A stretch of DNA of 64,000 bases from CALFVT01 sp039989855 (lineage in GTDB: Bacteria; Pseudomonadota; Alphaproteobacteria; Caulobacterales; Maricaulaceae): assembly GCA_039989855.1 (NCBI GenBank), contig JBDXGZ010000008.1:62001-126000 (forward strand). Direction: 5' to 3'. This document shows positions 27,136 through 35,460 of this stretch, in pieces. A model generated the notes under the pieces. That model saw only the letters and a list, made by a program, of their open reading frames with translations. It searched no databases and was not told the origin of the DNA. Within the stretch, counting starts at the first letter, position 1. Each line of letters starts with the position of its first letter. The position numbers and the translations under genes are program-made.

Positions 27136-28071
27136 ATGCATTTCTCAAACTCTCATGTCCTTAAGATTGTGGCTATGTCGACACTGCTACTTAGTGTCGC
27201 CACGCAGTCTATTGCAGCCGATGAAATAAGCGCTGTTGAGGTGGAAACGATTGTTGCGGCAGAGGTCTTGTCTCCAGATTATGCGCTTATGCAAGACTTC
27301 TTAGCGCGCTCGACTTCAAATCAACGCGGTCGACCAGCTATTGCCTTTAAACAGCTCCGTGAGGCTGAACCTAGTTTCTTTCAAAATTATGAAGATTACC
27401 TTGTAGGCCTAGACGCTAACAGCTTGCCTGATGATGATCGTCTCGCCTATTGGCTTAACGTTCAAAACTTCCTTGTCGTCAAAGCTGTGGCATTTGATAC
27501 GAAGAAAAAAAGCCTAAAATCCCTGCGCGGGACAGGCGGGAGCCCAGGTAAGTTGTGGACAAAAGATAGGGTGACGATTGCTGACCAATCTTATAGCATT
27601 GCTGACATTGAGGCGAAGATTGTTGCTGAATTTAAAGATCCAAATATTGTCTATGGTTTGTACCAGGGCGTTAAAGGTGGGCCTTGCTTATCATCAACAC
27701 CCTACCAAGGTGAAACCGTTACGGCGCGATTAGCAGAATTGGGCGGACAATATGTAAATTCTCGCGGAATAGTCTCACCAGAAAAAAGTGTTGTAACTCT
27801 TACCCCTGTTTATGAATGGCAAAAAACGGCTTTATTTAAAAATAGTGATAAAGAGGTTTTAGCCCATGTTAAAAGTCATGCACTAACAAATTTACGGGGC
27901 CGTTTAAATAGAGCGCATCAAGTGGAATATACAAAGTTAAATTATGCTATTGATATTCATGTTCCACAAAAACAAGGAACGCGCTCTAAAGCTAATCGTC
28001 AAAATCAAGGCTCTCAGCGTCGTCAACAACGTCCGCAACAACCGTCAGGCGGCGGAAGTTACGGGTCTTAA
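27136..28071 (+). CDS. DUF547 domain-containing exported protein
   Basis: 311 residues from the ATG at 27136, with AGGAACGAC ahead of it. An earlier GTG at 27061 would add 25 residues and hide the signal peptide (MHFSNSHVLKIVAMSTLLLS to SIAADE), so I reject it. The DUF547 block runs from about residue 70 to 235 with ADDDRLAYWLNVQNFLVVKA-like LPDDDRLAYWLNVQNFLVVK. Further on come KGGPCLSSTPYQGETV and LAELGGQYVNS. The C-terminal tail (about 285-311) is Gln/Arg/Pro-rich, ending in GGGSYGS. The function of DUF547 is unknown; the protein is probably periplasmic. It follows a terminator and so has its own promoter. Confidence 0.87.
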   Translation: MHFSNSHVLKIVAMSTLLLSVATQSIAADEISAVEVETIVAAEVLSPDYALMQDFLARSTSNQRGRPAIAFKQLREAEPSFFQNYEDYLVGLDANSLPDDDRLAYWLNVQNFLVVKAVAFDTKKKSLKSLRGTGGSPGKLWTKDRVTIADQSYSIADIEAKIVAEFKDPNIVYGLYQGVKGGPCLSSTPYQGETVTARLAELGGQYVNSRGIVSPEKSVVTLTPVYEWQKTALFKNSDKEVLAHVKSHALTNLRGRLNRAHQVEYTKLNYAIDIHVPQKQGTRSKANRQNQGSQRRQQRPQQPSGGGSYGS

Positions 28072-28111
28072 AGACGTGGCTAATATAGAGCCCTGTGTTT
28101 AATTACTTAAA

Positions 28112-29539
28112 ATGACCTGGTTGATGAGTCGTAAGTCTATTTATATTATAACCGTTCTAATTGGAGGGGTTATTGTCTATATTCGTAGCTTATCGGGAGA
28201 TTTTCTCGTGGGGACGACGACTTTTGATCATCCTTATATTCAATTTGCAGCCGCCCTTGTCGTGGGAGGGGGCTTAGCCGTACTTTTAATTCCTGTTTTA
28301 AAAGCGGTCTCTCTTTCGAAACGCGATTTGCTCTTATTGTTCGGATTAGGCTTGTTGTTTCGGTCTTTATTTATGGGCTCCATGCCAATTTATGAGGATG
28401 ATTGGAACCGTTACTTGTGGGACGGTGCTGTTACAGCACAGGGGATTAATCCTTATCAATATTCGCCCCTAGAGATAGTTGAGGGAGCTGAGAGCGACAA
28501 TAAAGATATTCAACGCTTACATGAATTTTCATTAGTCCACCGAAGTGCGACGGATCAATATTCACAAGATAAGTACTATGGTGACCCGATTACCGAGCGG
28601 ATAAATCATCCAGACCTCCGCACAATTTATCCTCCCGTAGCACAAGGTTTTTTTACAGTGGCGACACTGATTAGCCCTCTTAACCTTGATGTCCTACGTG
28701 GCCTTTATTTAGCAGTAGACCTGCTGACTTTTTTCCTTCTGATAAAAACACTGCAAGCCTATGGGCGGGATCAAAAGTGGGCGCTTCTTTATGTGCTAAA
28801 CCCGCTGCTGATCTATAGCGGTTATAATGTCGTGCACATGGATTTACTGTTGATGCCGCCGCTGCTTTTGACATTACTATGGGTGAAACAAGACGCCCCT
28901 ATGAAAGCGGCTATTGCCTTGTCAGTTGCGTCAGCTGTGAAATTATGGCCCTTATTGTTAGCGCCTATTTTTTTCCGGGCGTGGCGAACAAAGATTGCAA
29001 CTTACGCTATGATTGCCGTGAGCGTTGCGGGACTAAGCCTCATTTTTAATGCCCCTTTATTATTATCTATCGGAGAAAATAGCGGTCTCTCTGCTTATAC
29101 TGGAGAGTGGGAACGTAATAGCTTTCTGTTCCCAATTATATTTTCATTTTTTGACCCTTTTACGATTGCGCCTGGACAAATGAGTCGGTTATTGGTGGCG
29201 ATAGTAGTCTCGTTAATTTCACTTTATTACGGGTTTGTGGCGAAACCAGATGCCTTAACGGTTCCCGCTGCCCTTATGGTGACAATTGGGTTGTTATTAT
29301 TTTTATCTCCAACGGGATATCCTTGGTATCTTTACTGGGTCCTTATATTTCTACCCTTTGTCCCAAGTTACGGGTTTACCTTGCTAAGCGGTCTGATTGG
29401 TCTTTATTATGTTAGGTACGCTATGGGGGAAAGAGACCTGTCAAAGTGGTATGAAAATGTCGTGGTACCATTGCAATTTACACTCCCACTCCTCGTGATC
29501 GGTTATGAAGTTTTGAGGCGTCGACAGAATGTCAAATAA
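28112..29539 (+). CDS. Multi-spanning glycosyltransferase (GT-C fold, DUF2029/GT87-like)
   Basis: 475 residues with about ten membrane segments. The first periplasmic loop carries EDDWNRYLWDGAVTAQGINP with a conserved acidic motif (D-x-x-R-Y-x-W-D-G, G-x-N-P-Y), the pattern of GT-C mannosyltransferases that use a polyprenyl-phosphate sugar. The PTYRTIYPPVAQ-like loop is also present as DLRTIYPPVAQGFF. The AT content is somewhat higher than for the flanking genes. It overlaps by 11 bases the following GT2, which could make the lipid-linked donor. The exact acceptor is not known. Confidence 0.78.
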   Translation: MTWLMSRKSIYIITVLIGGVIVYIRSLSGDFLVGTTTFDHPYIQFAAALVVGGGLAVLLIPVLKAVSLSKRDLLLLFGLGLLFRSLFMGSMPIYEDDWNRYLWDGAVTAQGINPYQYSPLEIVEGAESDNKDIQRLHEFSLVHRSATDQYSQDKYYGDPITERINHPDLRTIYPPVAQGFFTVATLISPLNLDVLRGLYLAVDLLTFFLLIKTLQAYGRDQKWALLYVLNPLLIYSGYNVVHMDLLLMPPLLLTLLWVKQDAPMKAAIALSVASAVKLWPLLLAPIFFRAWRTKIATYAMIAVSVAGLSLIFNAPLLLSIGENSGLSAYTGEWERNSFLFPIIFSFFDPFTIAPGQMSRLLVAIVVSLISLYYGFVAKPDALTVPAALMVTIGLLLFLSPTGYPWYLYWVLIFLPFVPSYGFTLLSGLIGLYYVRYAMGERDLSKWYENVVVPLQFTLPLLVIGYEVLRRRQNVK

Positions 29540-30242
29540 AATGCTCATTATAAATGTCGTTATTCCCGCCATGAATGAGGAAGAAGCTATCGGTAAAGTC
29601 ATCGCCGAAATTCCTGATATTGTATCTCGGATCATCGTTGCAAATAATAACTCAACAGACAGAACGGCTGACGTTGCCCGCGAACATGGGGCCGAGGTTG
29701 TTGACGTCCCGATTGCGGGTTATGGCCGGGCGTGTTTGGCTGGTATAGAGCTCGCGCAACCTTGTGATATACTGGTTTTTCTCGACGGAGATGCCTCAGA
29801 CTTCCCAGAACAATTAATTGATCTGGTCGAACCGATAAAAAGCAATGAAGTCGATTTTGTCATTGGATCGCGCTTATCAGGTTCAGCAGAGAAAGGTTCG
29901 CTAACGGTTCCGCAGCAGTTTGGGAATTGGTTGGCTTGTTGGTTGATGGGACTTTTTTGGGGGGCTAAATTTACGGACCTTGGGCCTTTTCGGGCGATTA
30001 GAATGTCCTCCCTTGAAGCGCTTAATATGCAAGCCCCGACTTTTGGGTGGACAGTTGAAATGCAAGTCAGGGCCATGAAGCACGGTCTTCGCTACACCGA
30101 GGTTCCTGTGCACTACCGTAACAGGATTGGAACATCAAAAATATCAGGGACTATACGCGGCGTGATTATGGCCGGAATCTATATTTTGGGAACTATATTT
30201 TATGAAGCCATTTTCAACCGTATAAAGCCGACAAAACCTTAG
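29529..30242 (+). CDS. GT2-family glycosyltransferase (polyprenyl-phosphate sugar synthase type)
   Basis: 237 residues. The GT2 fold is visible: VIPAMNEEEAIGKVIAEIPD at the N-terminus, ANNNSTDRTADVA (nucleotide binding), LVFLDGDASDFPEQL with the metal-binding D-x-D, and VIGSRLSGS. PTFGWTVEMQVRAMKHGLRY and VPVHYRNRIGTSKISGT mark the dolichyl-phosphate mannose synthase-like subgroup. A short hydrophobic C-terminus (about 207-229) may dock it to the membrane. Overlapping the multi-spanning transferase by 11 bases, it is probably its donor synthase. The convergent rnhA begins four bases after its stop. Confidence 0.85.
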   Translation: MSNKMLIINVVIPAMNEEEAIGKVIAEIPDIVSRIIVANNNSTDRTADVAREHGAEVVDVPIAGYGRACLAGIELAQPCDILVFLDGDASDFPEQLIDLVEPIKSNEVDFVIGSRLSGSAEKGSLTVPQQFGNWLACWLMGLFWGAKFTDLGPFRAIRMSSLEALNMQAPTFGWTVEMQVRAMKHGLRYTEVPVHYRNRIGTSKISGTIRGVIMAGIYILGTIFYEAIFNRIKPTKP

Positions 30243-30246
30243 CGCT

Positions 30247-30708
30247 CTAACGGGGTATCCCTTGCCGTGCGAGTTCGTCAGCACGTTCATTACCGTCGAT
30301 ACCCGCGTGACCTTTAACCCACTTCCATTCGATTGTGTGTTTTTGATTTAGCGCATCAAGAATTTTCCAAAGGTCTGTATTAACGACGGGCTTCTTGTCG
30401 GCTTTTTTCCAACCACGCCGTTTCCACCCATGTATCCATTCCGTAATGCCTTTGAGAACATATGTGCTATCGGTCCAAAGTGTGATTTGGCCTTTATAGT
30501 TGGGTTTGATGGCCTTTATGGCTTCAATAGCGGCCATCATTTCCATACGGTTATTTGTGGTTTCTGCCTCGCCGCCGCATAATGTTTTTTCAGCCTTACC
30601 AAATTGCATCAGTACACCCCAACCACCTGGACCCGGATTGCCTGAGCAAGCCCCATCAGTATAGATCACAAGGTCTTGCGTCTGATTTTTTTGTCTGGGT
30701 CGAGACAT
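30247..30708 (-). CDS. rnhA: Ribonuclease HI
   Basis: 153 residues. It cuts the RNA strand of RNA-DNA hybrids. The four acidic catalytic residues are in YTDGACSGNPGPGGWG (Asp), NNRMEMMAAIEAI (Glu), LWTDSTYVL (Asp) and GNERADELARQG (Asp). The basic handle and KWVKGHAGIDGN (His) are present. The ATG at 30708 is four bases from the ispH stop, on the same strand, so the pair is one transcript. In many alphaproteobacteria thrB lies between ispH and rnhA; here it is absent. Confidence 0.97.
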   Translation of the reverse strand: MSRPRQKNQTQDLVIYTDGACSGNPGPGGWGVLMQFGKAEKTLCGGEAETTNNRMEMMAAIEAIKAIKPNYKGQITLWTDSTYVLKGITEWIHGWKRRGWKKADKKPVVNTDLWKILDALNQKHTIEWKWVKGHAGIDGNERADELARQGIPR

Positions 30709-30712
30709 ATTT

Positions 30713-31681
30713 CTATATATCTCTAAGTTCGCGGGGGAGACGAAAAACGACCTTTTCTTTCACAACTTCAACTTCTTGCAAAGTCATTTCATAACGGCTT
30801 TTCAAGGCGGCAATCACGCCCGTTGTTAAATATTCAGGAGCACTCGCACCTGCGGATAGACCGAGCGTTTTTGCTGTTTCAATAATTGCCCAGTCTAAAT
30901 GTTCCGCGCTTGAAATTAACATGGACGCGGTCGCTCCTGCTGTCGCCCCTACCTCAACAAGGCGCTTGGAATTGGACGAGTTAGAGGCGCCGATAACTAA
31001 TAAAAGATCGCATTCTTCTGCAATGGCTTTTACAGCCATCTGACGGTTTGTCGTCGCGTAACAAATGTCTTCTTTATACGGTAAGGCAATGGTCGGAAAA
31101 CGCTCCTTTAGAATAGCAATTAATTCGGCTGTATCATCTACAGACAGAGTCGTCTGTGTCACTAGAGCGAGATTGTTAGCATCAATCGGAGTGAAATTAT
31201 TTGCATCTGCCGTTGTTTCGATAAGGGATATCTCACCTTCTGGCAATTGGCCCATCGTCCCAACCACCTCGGGATGACCCGCGTGGCCAATCAGTAAGAT
31301 GTGTCGGCCATCTTTAGCATGCCGCTCGGCCTCGACATGAACTTTTGAAACAAGCGGACAGGTTGCGTCCAAAAAAGTCATCTCGCGCGCTTGAGCCGCT
31401 TTTGGGACTGATTTGGGAACGCCGTGGGCGCTGAAAACCACAGGCCGGTCGTCAGGGCATTCATCAAGCTCGGCAACAAATATAGCCCCCATATCTTCAA
31501 GGCGTGTAACAACATGACGGTTGTGAACGATCTCATGTCTGACATAAACAGGGCGTCCATATTTTTCTAGAGACTTTTCAACGATTTGAATCGCCCGGTC
31601 AACGCCTGCGCAAAAGCCTCTGGGAGCCGCCAAAAGTAAGGTTTTGGTTGCGCGAGATGGATTTGTTTCGAGTGATTGCAT
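30713..31681 (-). CDS. ispH: 4-Hydroxy-3-methylbut-2-enyl diphosphate reductase
   Basis: 322 residues. It catalyses the last step of the MEP isoprenoid pathway, with a [4Fe-4S] cluster. The three cysteine ligands are in APRGFCAGVDRAIQ, FLDATCPLVSKVH and DICYATTNRQ; HAGHPEV and TQTTLSVDDT complete the active site, and SNSSNSKRLVEV is the substrate loop. ATG at 31681. ispH and rnhA close together are normal near cox operons in alphaproteobacteria, though here 6.5 kb of other genes lie between. ispE of the same pathway is at the right end. Confidence 0.97.
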   Translation of the reverse strand: MQSLETNPSRATKTLLLAAPRGFCAGVDRAIQIVEKSLEKYGRPVYVRHEIVHNRHVVTRLEDMGAIFVAELDECPDDRPVVFSAHGVPKSVPKAAQAREMTFLDATCPLVSKVHVEAERHAKDGRHILLIGHAGHPEVVGTMGQLPEGEISLIETTADANNFTPIDANNLALVTQTTLSVDDTAELIAILKERFPTIALPYKEDICYATTNRQMAVKAIAEECDLLLVIGASNSSNSKRLVEVGATAGATASMLISSAEHLDWAIIETAKTLGLSAGASAPEYLTTGVIAALKSRYEMTLQEVEVVKEKVVFRLPRELRDI

Positions 31682-31805
31682 TAATTTATCCTCATTTGGG
31701 GCGCTTTAATGCCCGAATCCGTTGCGACTTTCATCTTAACTGGTTATGAGGCTAGTTGATAAGGGCTAAACCATCGCCCGTAAAGAAAATGATGATAGGG
31801 TTTTT

Positions 31806-32387
31806 ATGCCAAAAAGACATATCTTTGCCGGAGCATTAATATCTGCGGTGATTGGGTTGGCAGGATGTCAATCTGCTCAGGAGGTTTTTGCAACAGGTGA
31901 GGCGGCTGAACGCAACCCTGGGCCGTGTCCGCGTGCCTTTGCTATATATGATGCCTCGCGCACTGTTGAGTTTAATGGATCTGAGAGCTTTAGTAACGTA
32001 GGTTTTACAGCTGAGATTTCCAGAGTGAAAAGTCTTTGCCGTTATTACGGAACGCGTCCTATTGTTGCTGATTTAGAAATTGAATTTGAAGCAGGCCGTG
32101 GCCCTGCAGCCGATGGCGACACACATGATTATAATATGTTCGTGGCTGTCACACGTAAAAATATTGCTGTGGCTCAGAAAATTGAATTTCCTGTCACGGT
32201 TCGATTCCCCGCAGGCGCAGACCGTGTCACAGTGAATGAGCGTATTGACCGTATTGAGATCCCTCGGGCCGATGAAGGTACATCGGGTGAAAACTTCGAG
32301 ATTATCGTTGGATATGTTCTCACACCTGAACAACGAGCCTTTAATGCGGATGGTAAACGCTTCCGTCCTTCTGCTGGGCAAAACTAG
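31806..32387 (+). CDS. Hypothetical lipoprotein upstream of argS
   Basis: 193 residues. A lipoprotein signal peptide (FAGALISAVIGLAGC) has its lipobox LAGC with Cys at about residue 21, so it is probably anchored in a membrane. I do not recognise the mature domain. It opens with a charged/Cys segment (NPGPCPRAFAIYDASRTVEF) and contains a second pair CRYYG; it looks beta-rich to the end (VTVNERIDRIEI, NFEIIVGYVL). The ATG at 31806 is 24 bases ahead of the argS start region at its far end, so both may share a promoter. Conserved hypotheticals like this are found before argS in related genomes, but I cannot confirm that here. Confidence 0.75.
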   Translation: MPKRHIFAGALISAVIGLAGCQSAQEVFATGEAAERNPGPCPRAFAIYDASRTVEFNGSESFSNVGFTAEISRVKSLCRYYGTRPIVADLEIEFEAGRGPAADGDTHDYNMFVAVTRKNIAVAQKIEFPVTVRFPAGADRVTVNERIDRIEIPRADEGTSGENFEIIVGYVLTPEQRAFNADGKRFRPSAGQN

Positions 32388-32411
32388 CCTTTAAACCGAG
32401 AGATAAGTTTG

Positions 32412-34187
32412 ATGAGCGTTTTAAACCGACTCAGTGCCATCGTGGAGTCTGCCTTCGAGGCGTTGAATTACCCTGCACAATTCGCGCATGTTGTTTTATC
32501 CGCGCGCCCAGATTTGGCGCCGTTTCAATGTAATGCGGCGATGGCTGTGGCGGGCTATTTCAAAAAACAAGGCGAGAAGGTCAATCCGCGTGAAATCGCC
32601 ACTAAAATTGTGGCGCACCTTGAAGATGCGGATGAGATTTCTGCGATGGAAATCGCGGGGCCGGGCTTTATTAATATACACCCGTCTGTCGCCCTTGTGA
32701 CGGAAACTGCGGCACGGTTAAAATCTGATACAACTGTCGGGATTGAGGCGGTCACGCCCCAAACAGTCATGGTTGATTACGGCGGTGCGAATGTCGCTAA
32801 GCCGATGCATGTAGGTCATTTGCGTTCTGCCGTTTTAGGCGAGGCGATTAAGCGCCTATTTCGCGTTCAAGGCCACAAAGTCATTGGCGATGTGCATTTG
32901 GGCGATTGGGGGCTTCAAATGGGTCACCTGATTTCAGAGCTTGAGCATGAACAGCCCAAGCTTCCTTATTTCGATGCGGATTTTGACGGGGATTACCCAA
33001 AGCAATCTCCCGTCACCATGGATGATCTTGCGCGGTTATATCCGCAGGCTAGCAATAAGGCGAAAACGGACGCAGACCGTCTTGAGCTATCACGGGTCGC
33101 GACAGCCGAACTGCAAGCAGGGCGGCGGGGCTACCGCGCGCTTCTCGAACATTTCATTGCTGAGTCGATCAAGGCGCTGAAAAAGGGTTACGGCTCTTTG
33201 AACGTAGACTTTGATTTGTGGAAAGGTGAGGCGGCGGTTGATCCTCTTATTCCAGATATGATTGACACGCTCGTTGCCGACGGCATTGCCGAGAAAAGTG
33301 ACGGCGCGTTGATTGTCAATGTCGCCGAAGAGACAGATAAAAAAGAAATGCCGCCTGTCATCCTTAAGGCGTCTTCTGGCGCAGTTTTGTATCACACGAC
33401 AGATTTAGCGACGCTCCTAGACCGCAAGGCAGAGTATAATCCTGACTTGATTTTATATGTGGTCGATCAGCGCCAGGCGCTCCACTTCGAGCAAGTTTTC
33501 CGTGCGGCCGTAAAGGCGGGATGGTACGCACCTGAAGCGATGGAACATATTGGTTTCGGGACGATGAACGGGAAAGACGGTAAGCCGTTTAAAACCCGTG
33601 ACGGCGGCGTGTTGCGTTTGGATGATTTGATTGGCATGGCCGAAGATGCAGCCAAAGCCCGTTTAGACGAAGCGGGAATTGGCAAAGATTTCGACGCGAC
33701 AGAGCAAGCCGATATTGCGCATAAAGTGGCTGTGGCGGCGCTTAAATTTGCCGACCTACAAAATCAGCCTTTGACCAATTACGTTTTTGACCTTGAGCGC
33801 TTTACCGCCTTTGAAGGCAAGACAGGGCCCTATCTTTTATATGCGGCTGTGCGGATTAAATCCCTGCTGCGGAAGGCGAAAGACCAAGGCTTGAGCGCAG
33901 GCGATATTACGCCGAGCGAACCTGCGGAAAGTGCGCTTGTTCTGGCGCTGGATAGTTTTGGCCGTGCGGTGAAACTCGCGGCAGAAAAACGCTCTCCGCA
34001 TATTTTGTGTGAGCACATATTCTCACTCGCTCAGAGCTTTTCACGCTTTTACACGGATTGCCCTGTCCTCCAAGACCAAGTGCCTGTGGAGGTGAAAGCC
34101 TCGCGCCTTGCCCTCGCTGAAACAACGCTGCGCCAATTAGAGCTCGGCCTTGATATCCTCGCGATTGATGTGCCTGAACGGATGTAG
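32412..34187 (+). CDS. argS: Arginyl-tRNA synthetase
   Basis: 591 residues from the ATG at 32412. The class I HIGH motif appears as HVGHLRSAVLGEA after VDYGGANVAKPMHVGHL; the KMSKS loop is degenerate, GKPFKTRDGGVL, as is normal for ArgRS. The N-terminal additive domain (FQCNAAMAVAGYFKKQGEKV) and the DALR anticodon-binding domain (YLLYAAVRIKSLLRKAK, then the helical C-terminus) are intact. A TTG at 32409 adds only Met; the ATG is preferred. It follows the lipoprotein gene by 24 bases. Confidence 0.97.
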   Translation: MSVLNRLSAIVESAFEALNYPAQFAHVVLSARPDLAPFQCNAAMAVAGYFKKQGEKVNPREIATKIVAHLEDADEISAMEIAGPGFINIHPSVALVTETAARLKSDTTVGIEAVTPQTVMVDYGGANVAKPMHVGHLRSAVLGEAIKRLFRVQGHKVIGDVHLGDWGLQMGHLISELEHEQPKLPYFDADFDGDYPKQSPVTMDDLARLYPQASNKAKTDADRLELSRVATAELQAGRRGYRALLEHFIAESIKALKKGYGSLNVDFDLWKGEAAVDPLIPDMIDTLVADGIAEKSDGALIVNVAEETDKKEMPPVILKASSGAVLYHTTDLATLLDRKAEYNPDLILYVVDQRQALHFEQVFRAAVKAGWYAPEAMEHIGFGTMNGKDGKPFKTRDGGVLRLDDLIGMAEDAAKARLDEAGIGKDFDATEQADIAHKVAVAALKFADLQNQPLTNYVFDLERFTAFEGKTGPYLLYAAVRIKSLLRKAKDQGLSAGDITPSEPAESALVLALDSFGRAVKLAAEKRSPHILCEHIFSLAQSFSRFYTDCPVLQDQVPVEVKASRLALAETTLRQLELGLDILAIDVPERM

Positions 34188-34189
34188 GT

Positions 34190-34669
34190 ATGGCTAAATA
34201 TTCTACATATGAACAACAACTTTTCAAAAATGTAGAAGATCATGGCTGGCAGTTTTCTTTTGTATTTGACGATAAGGGCACAGCTCCCGACTTTGGGTAT
34301 TCTGTTGGTTTTTCAAAATCTATTCAGGCCCCAGAGTTTATTATTTTTGGGCTGCCTAAAGAATTAATGCACAATATGCTTTGGGAAGTTTACAAGCAGA
34401 TTGAAAATGGTGCGATAGTTGAAGACGGAAAGCCTTGGTCTGATTTATTGGAGGGCTTTGATTGCATTAGTCGAAAAGCCATTCATAAAGATTTATTCAA
34501 CGAATATACTACGCATGCTAACTGGTTTTGGCGGGAAACTGGTAATGATGGTCACCCAGAGGTTTTCCAACTTGTTTGGCCCGGTGCTCAACAAGGGCTT
34601 TTTCCGTGGGAAGCAGATTGTGCACAAGATGTGATTGATATGCAGCCACATTTATGGCTTCCAAAATAA
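34190..34669 (+). CDS. DUF4262 domain-containing protein
   Basis: 159 residues of the DUF4262 family, cytoplasmic and without signal or membrane segments. The family features are FGYSVGFSKSIQAPEFIIFG near the N-terminus, then GLPKELMHNMLWEV, and PEVFQLVWPGAQQGLFPWEA near the C-terminus. Function is unknown. It starts two bases after the argS stop, so it is in the same transcript, but its base composition is clearly richer in A and T than argS (visibly about 40 % GC against over 50 %). That suggests recent acquisition. DUF4262 genes are scattered in bacteria rather than universal. Confidence 0.82.
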   Translation: MAKYSTYEQQLFKNVEDHGWQFSFVFDDKGTAPDFGYSVGFSKSIQAPEFIIFGLPKELMHNMLWEVYKQIENGAIVEDGKPWSDLLEGFDCISRKAIHKDLFNEYTTHANWFWRETGNDGHPEVFQLVWPGAQQGLFPWEADCAQDVIDMQPHLWLPK

Positions 34670-34679
34670 GTTTCTAACT

Positions 34680-34706
34680 TAGTTTGGTTTTTAAAAATCC
34701 AAACTA
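34680..34706 (+). terminator. Hairpin after the DUF4262 gene (possible weak terminator)
   Basis: TAGTTTGG / CCAAACTA stem (34680-34687, 34699-34706) with an A/T-rich loop. There is no T-tract after it on either strand, so termination is uncertain. Confidence 0.35.
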
Positions 34707-34719
34707 ATAGGAAACGGCT

Positions 34720-35106
34720 TTAGCCTTGCTTAAAGGCCTGTTGTACCATCTGTTGTTGCTGATGAACAGGTTGAGCTGGCGCGGCGGCATGAGGTTGCGG
34801 CGCTCTTTGCATTTGCGCGTGTTGAGCTTGCGCCTGTGGTTGAGCTTGCGGGGCTCTTTGTTGTTGAGCCTGTTGGGGGTGTTGCGCCTGCTGCGCTTTG
34901 GCTTTGTGCAGCGCGTCTAATTTCGCTTTATCCGCAGGTTCCATTATGCAACGCCCTGGAATATATTTACGCTTCCCTTGAGCGGCGTCGAGACATTCCG
35001 CGTACATATCCAAAATGTCGGGCATGTTTCTTTCTCCCCAAACGCCCATGCCTTTAAGCTTGGCGACCAATTCAAATGCGATTTCTTCGGGTGTTTTACC
35101 TGACAT
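34720..35106 (-). CDS. Small protein with Gln/Ala/Pro/His-rich C-terminus, unknown function
   Basis: 128 residues. A compact N-terminal part (about 1-60: KTPEEIAFELVAKLKGMGVW, GERNMPDILDMYAECLDA, GRCIMEPADKAKLDALHKAK) is followed by a low-complexity tail rich in Gln, Ala, Pro and His (about 65-128), with strings such as PQAQPQAQAQHAQMQR. No signal or membrane segment. Not recognised. The tail could be a spacer, a phase-separating segment or a histidine-rich metal site; none of these is shown by the sequence. The gene sits between argS/DUF4262 and the glycine riboswitch, opposite in orientation to both. Confidence 0.65.
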   Translation of the reverse strand: MSGKTPEEIAFELVAKLKGMGVWGERNMPDILDMYAECLDAAQGKRKYIPGRCIMEPADKAKLDALHKAKAQQAQHPQQAQQQRAPQAQPQAQAQHAQMQRAPQPHAAAPAQPVHQQQQMVQQAFKQG

Positions 35107-35223
35107 GTCATGCCCCTAGGCTAGATGTTAAGTCATCAATATATACACAAGAGTCTTAAGATTTTGCGTCCAAATAGATTGACTCTTGGGGCCTTCCGAG
35201 TCATTCACACCTATCCCTACCAA

Positions 35224-35428
35224 GTGGGAGAGAGTGAGTCTGTCAGCATAAGTCAGGCCACCACCGAAGGCGCAACCGCCCCGGAAACGCTCAGGTACAA
35301 TGGACCGCTTGGGAGTCAAAACGCTGGAAAGCGGGCGATATGGTGTAACGCCCCGCCGAAGGAGTAAGCATTAGCTGTTTAGGTGACAGCGCGTGTCAAT
35401 CTCTCAGGCCCAAAGAGACAGCAGGTGG
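35224..35428 (+). promoter_or_regulatory. Tandem glycine riboswitch upstream of gcvT
   Basis: Two glycine aptamers lie head to tail. The first (about 35224-35308) starts with GTGGGAGAG, has CCACCGAAGGCGCAACCG and GGAAACGCTCAGGTACAATGGACCGC in pieces; the second (about 35321-35428) starts with CGCTGGAAAGC, has CGCCGAAGGAGTAAGC, AATCTCTCAGGC and AAAGAGACAGCAGG. These are the conserved gcvT-type aptamer blocks (Rfam glycine family). The start of gcvT at 35461 lies just downstream. In this class glycine turns the glycine-cleavage operon on. I see no terminator hairpin between the aptamers and gcvT, so control is probably at translation or by an anti-sequestering change. An in-frame gcvT extension to 35383 would run through the second aptamer and is not used. 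Confidence 0.93.
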
Positions 35429-35460
35429 CACAAGGTACGGTTCACGCCGTAAAGTGCCCT

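Noticed and set aside
35383..35460. N-terminal extension of gcvT to a GTG at 35383
   Set aside because: The extension runs through the second glycine aptamer; the ATG at 35461 gives the family N-terminus.
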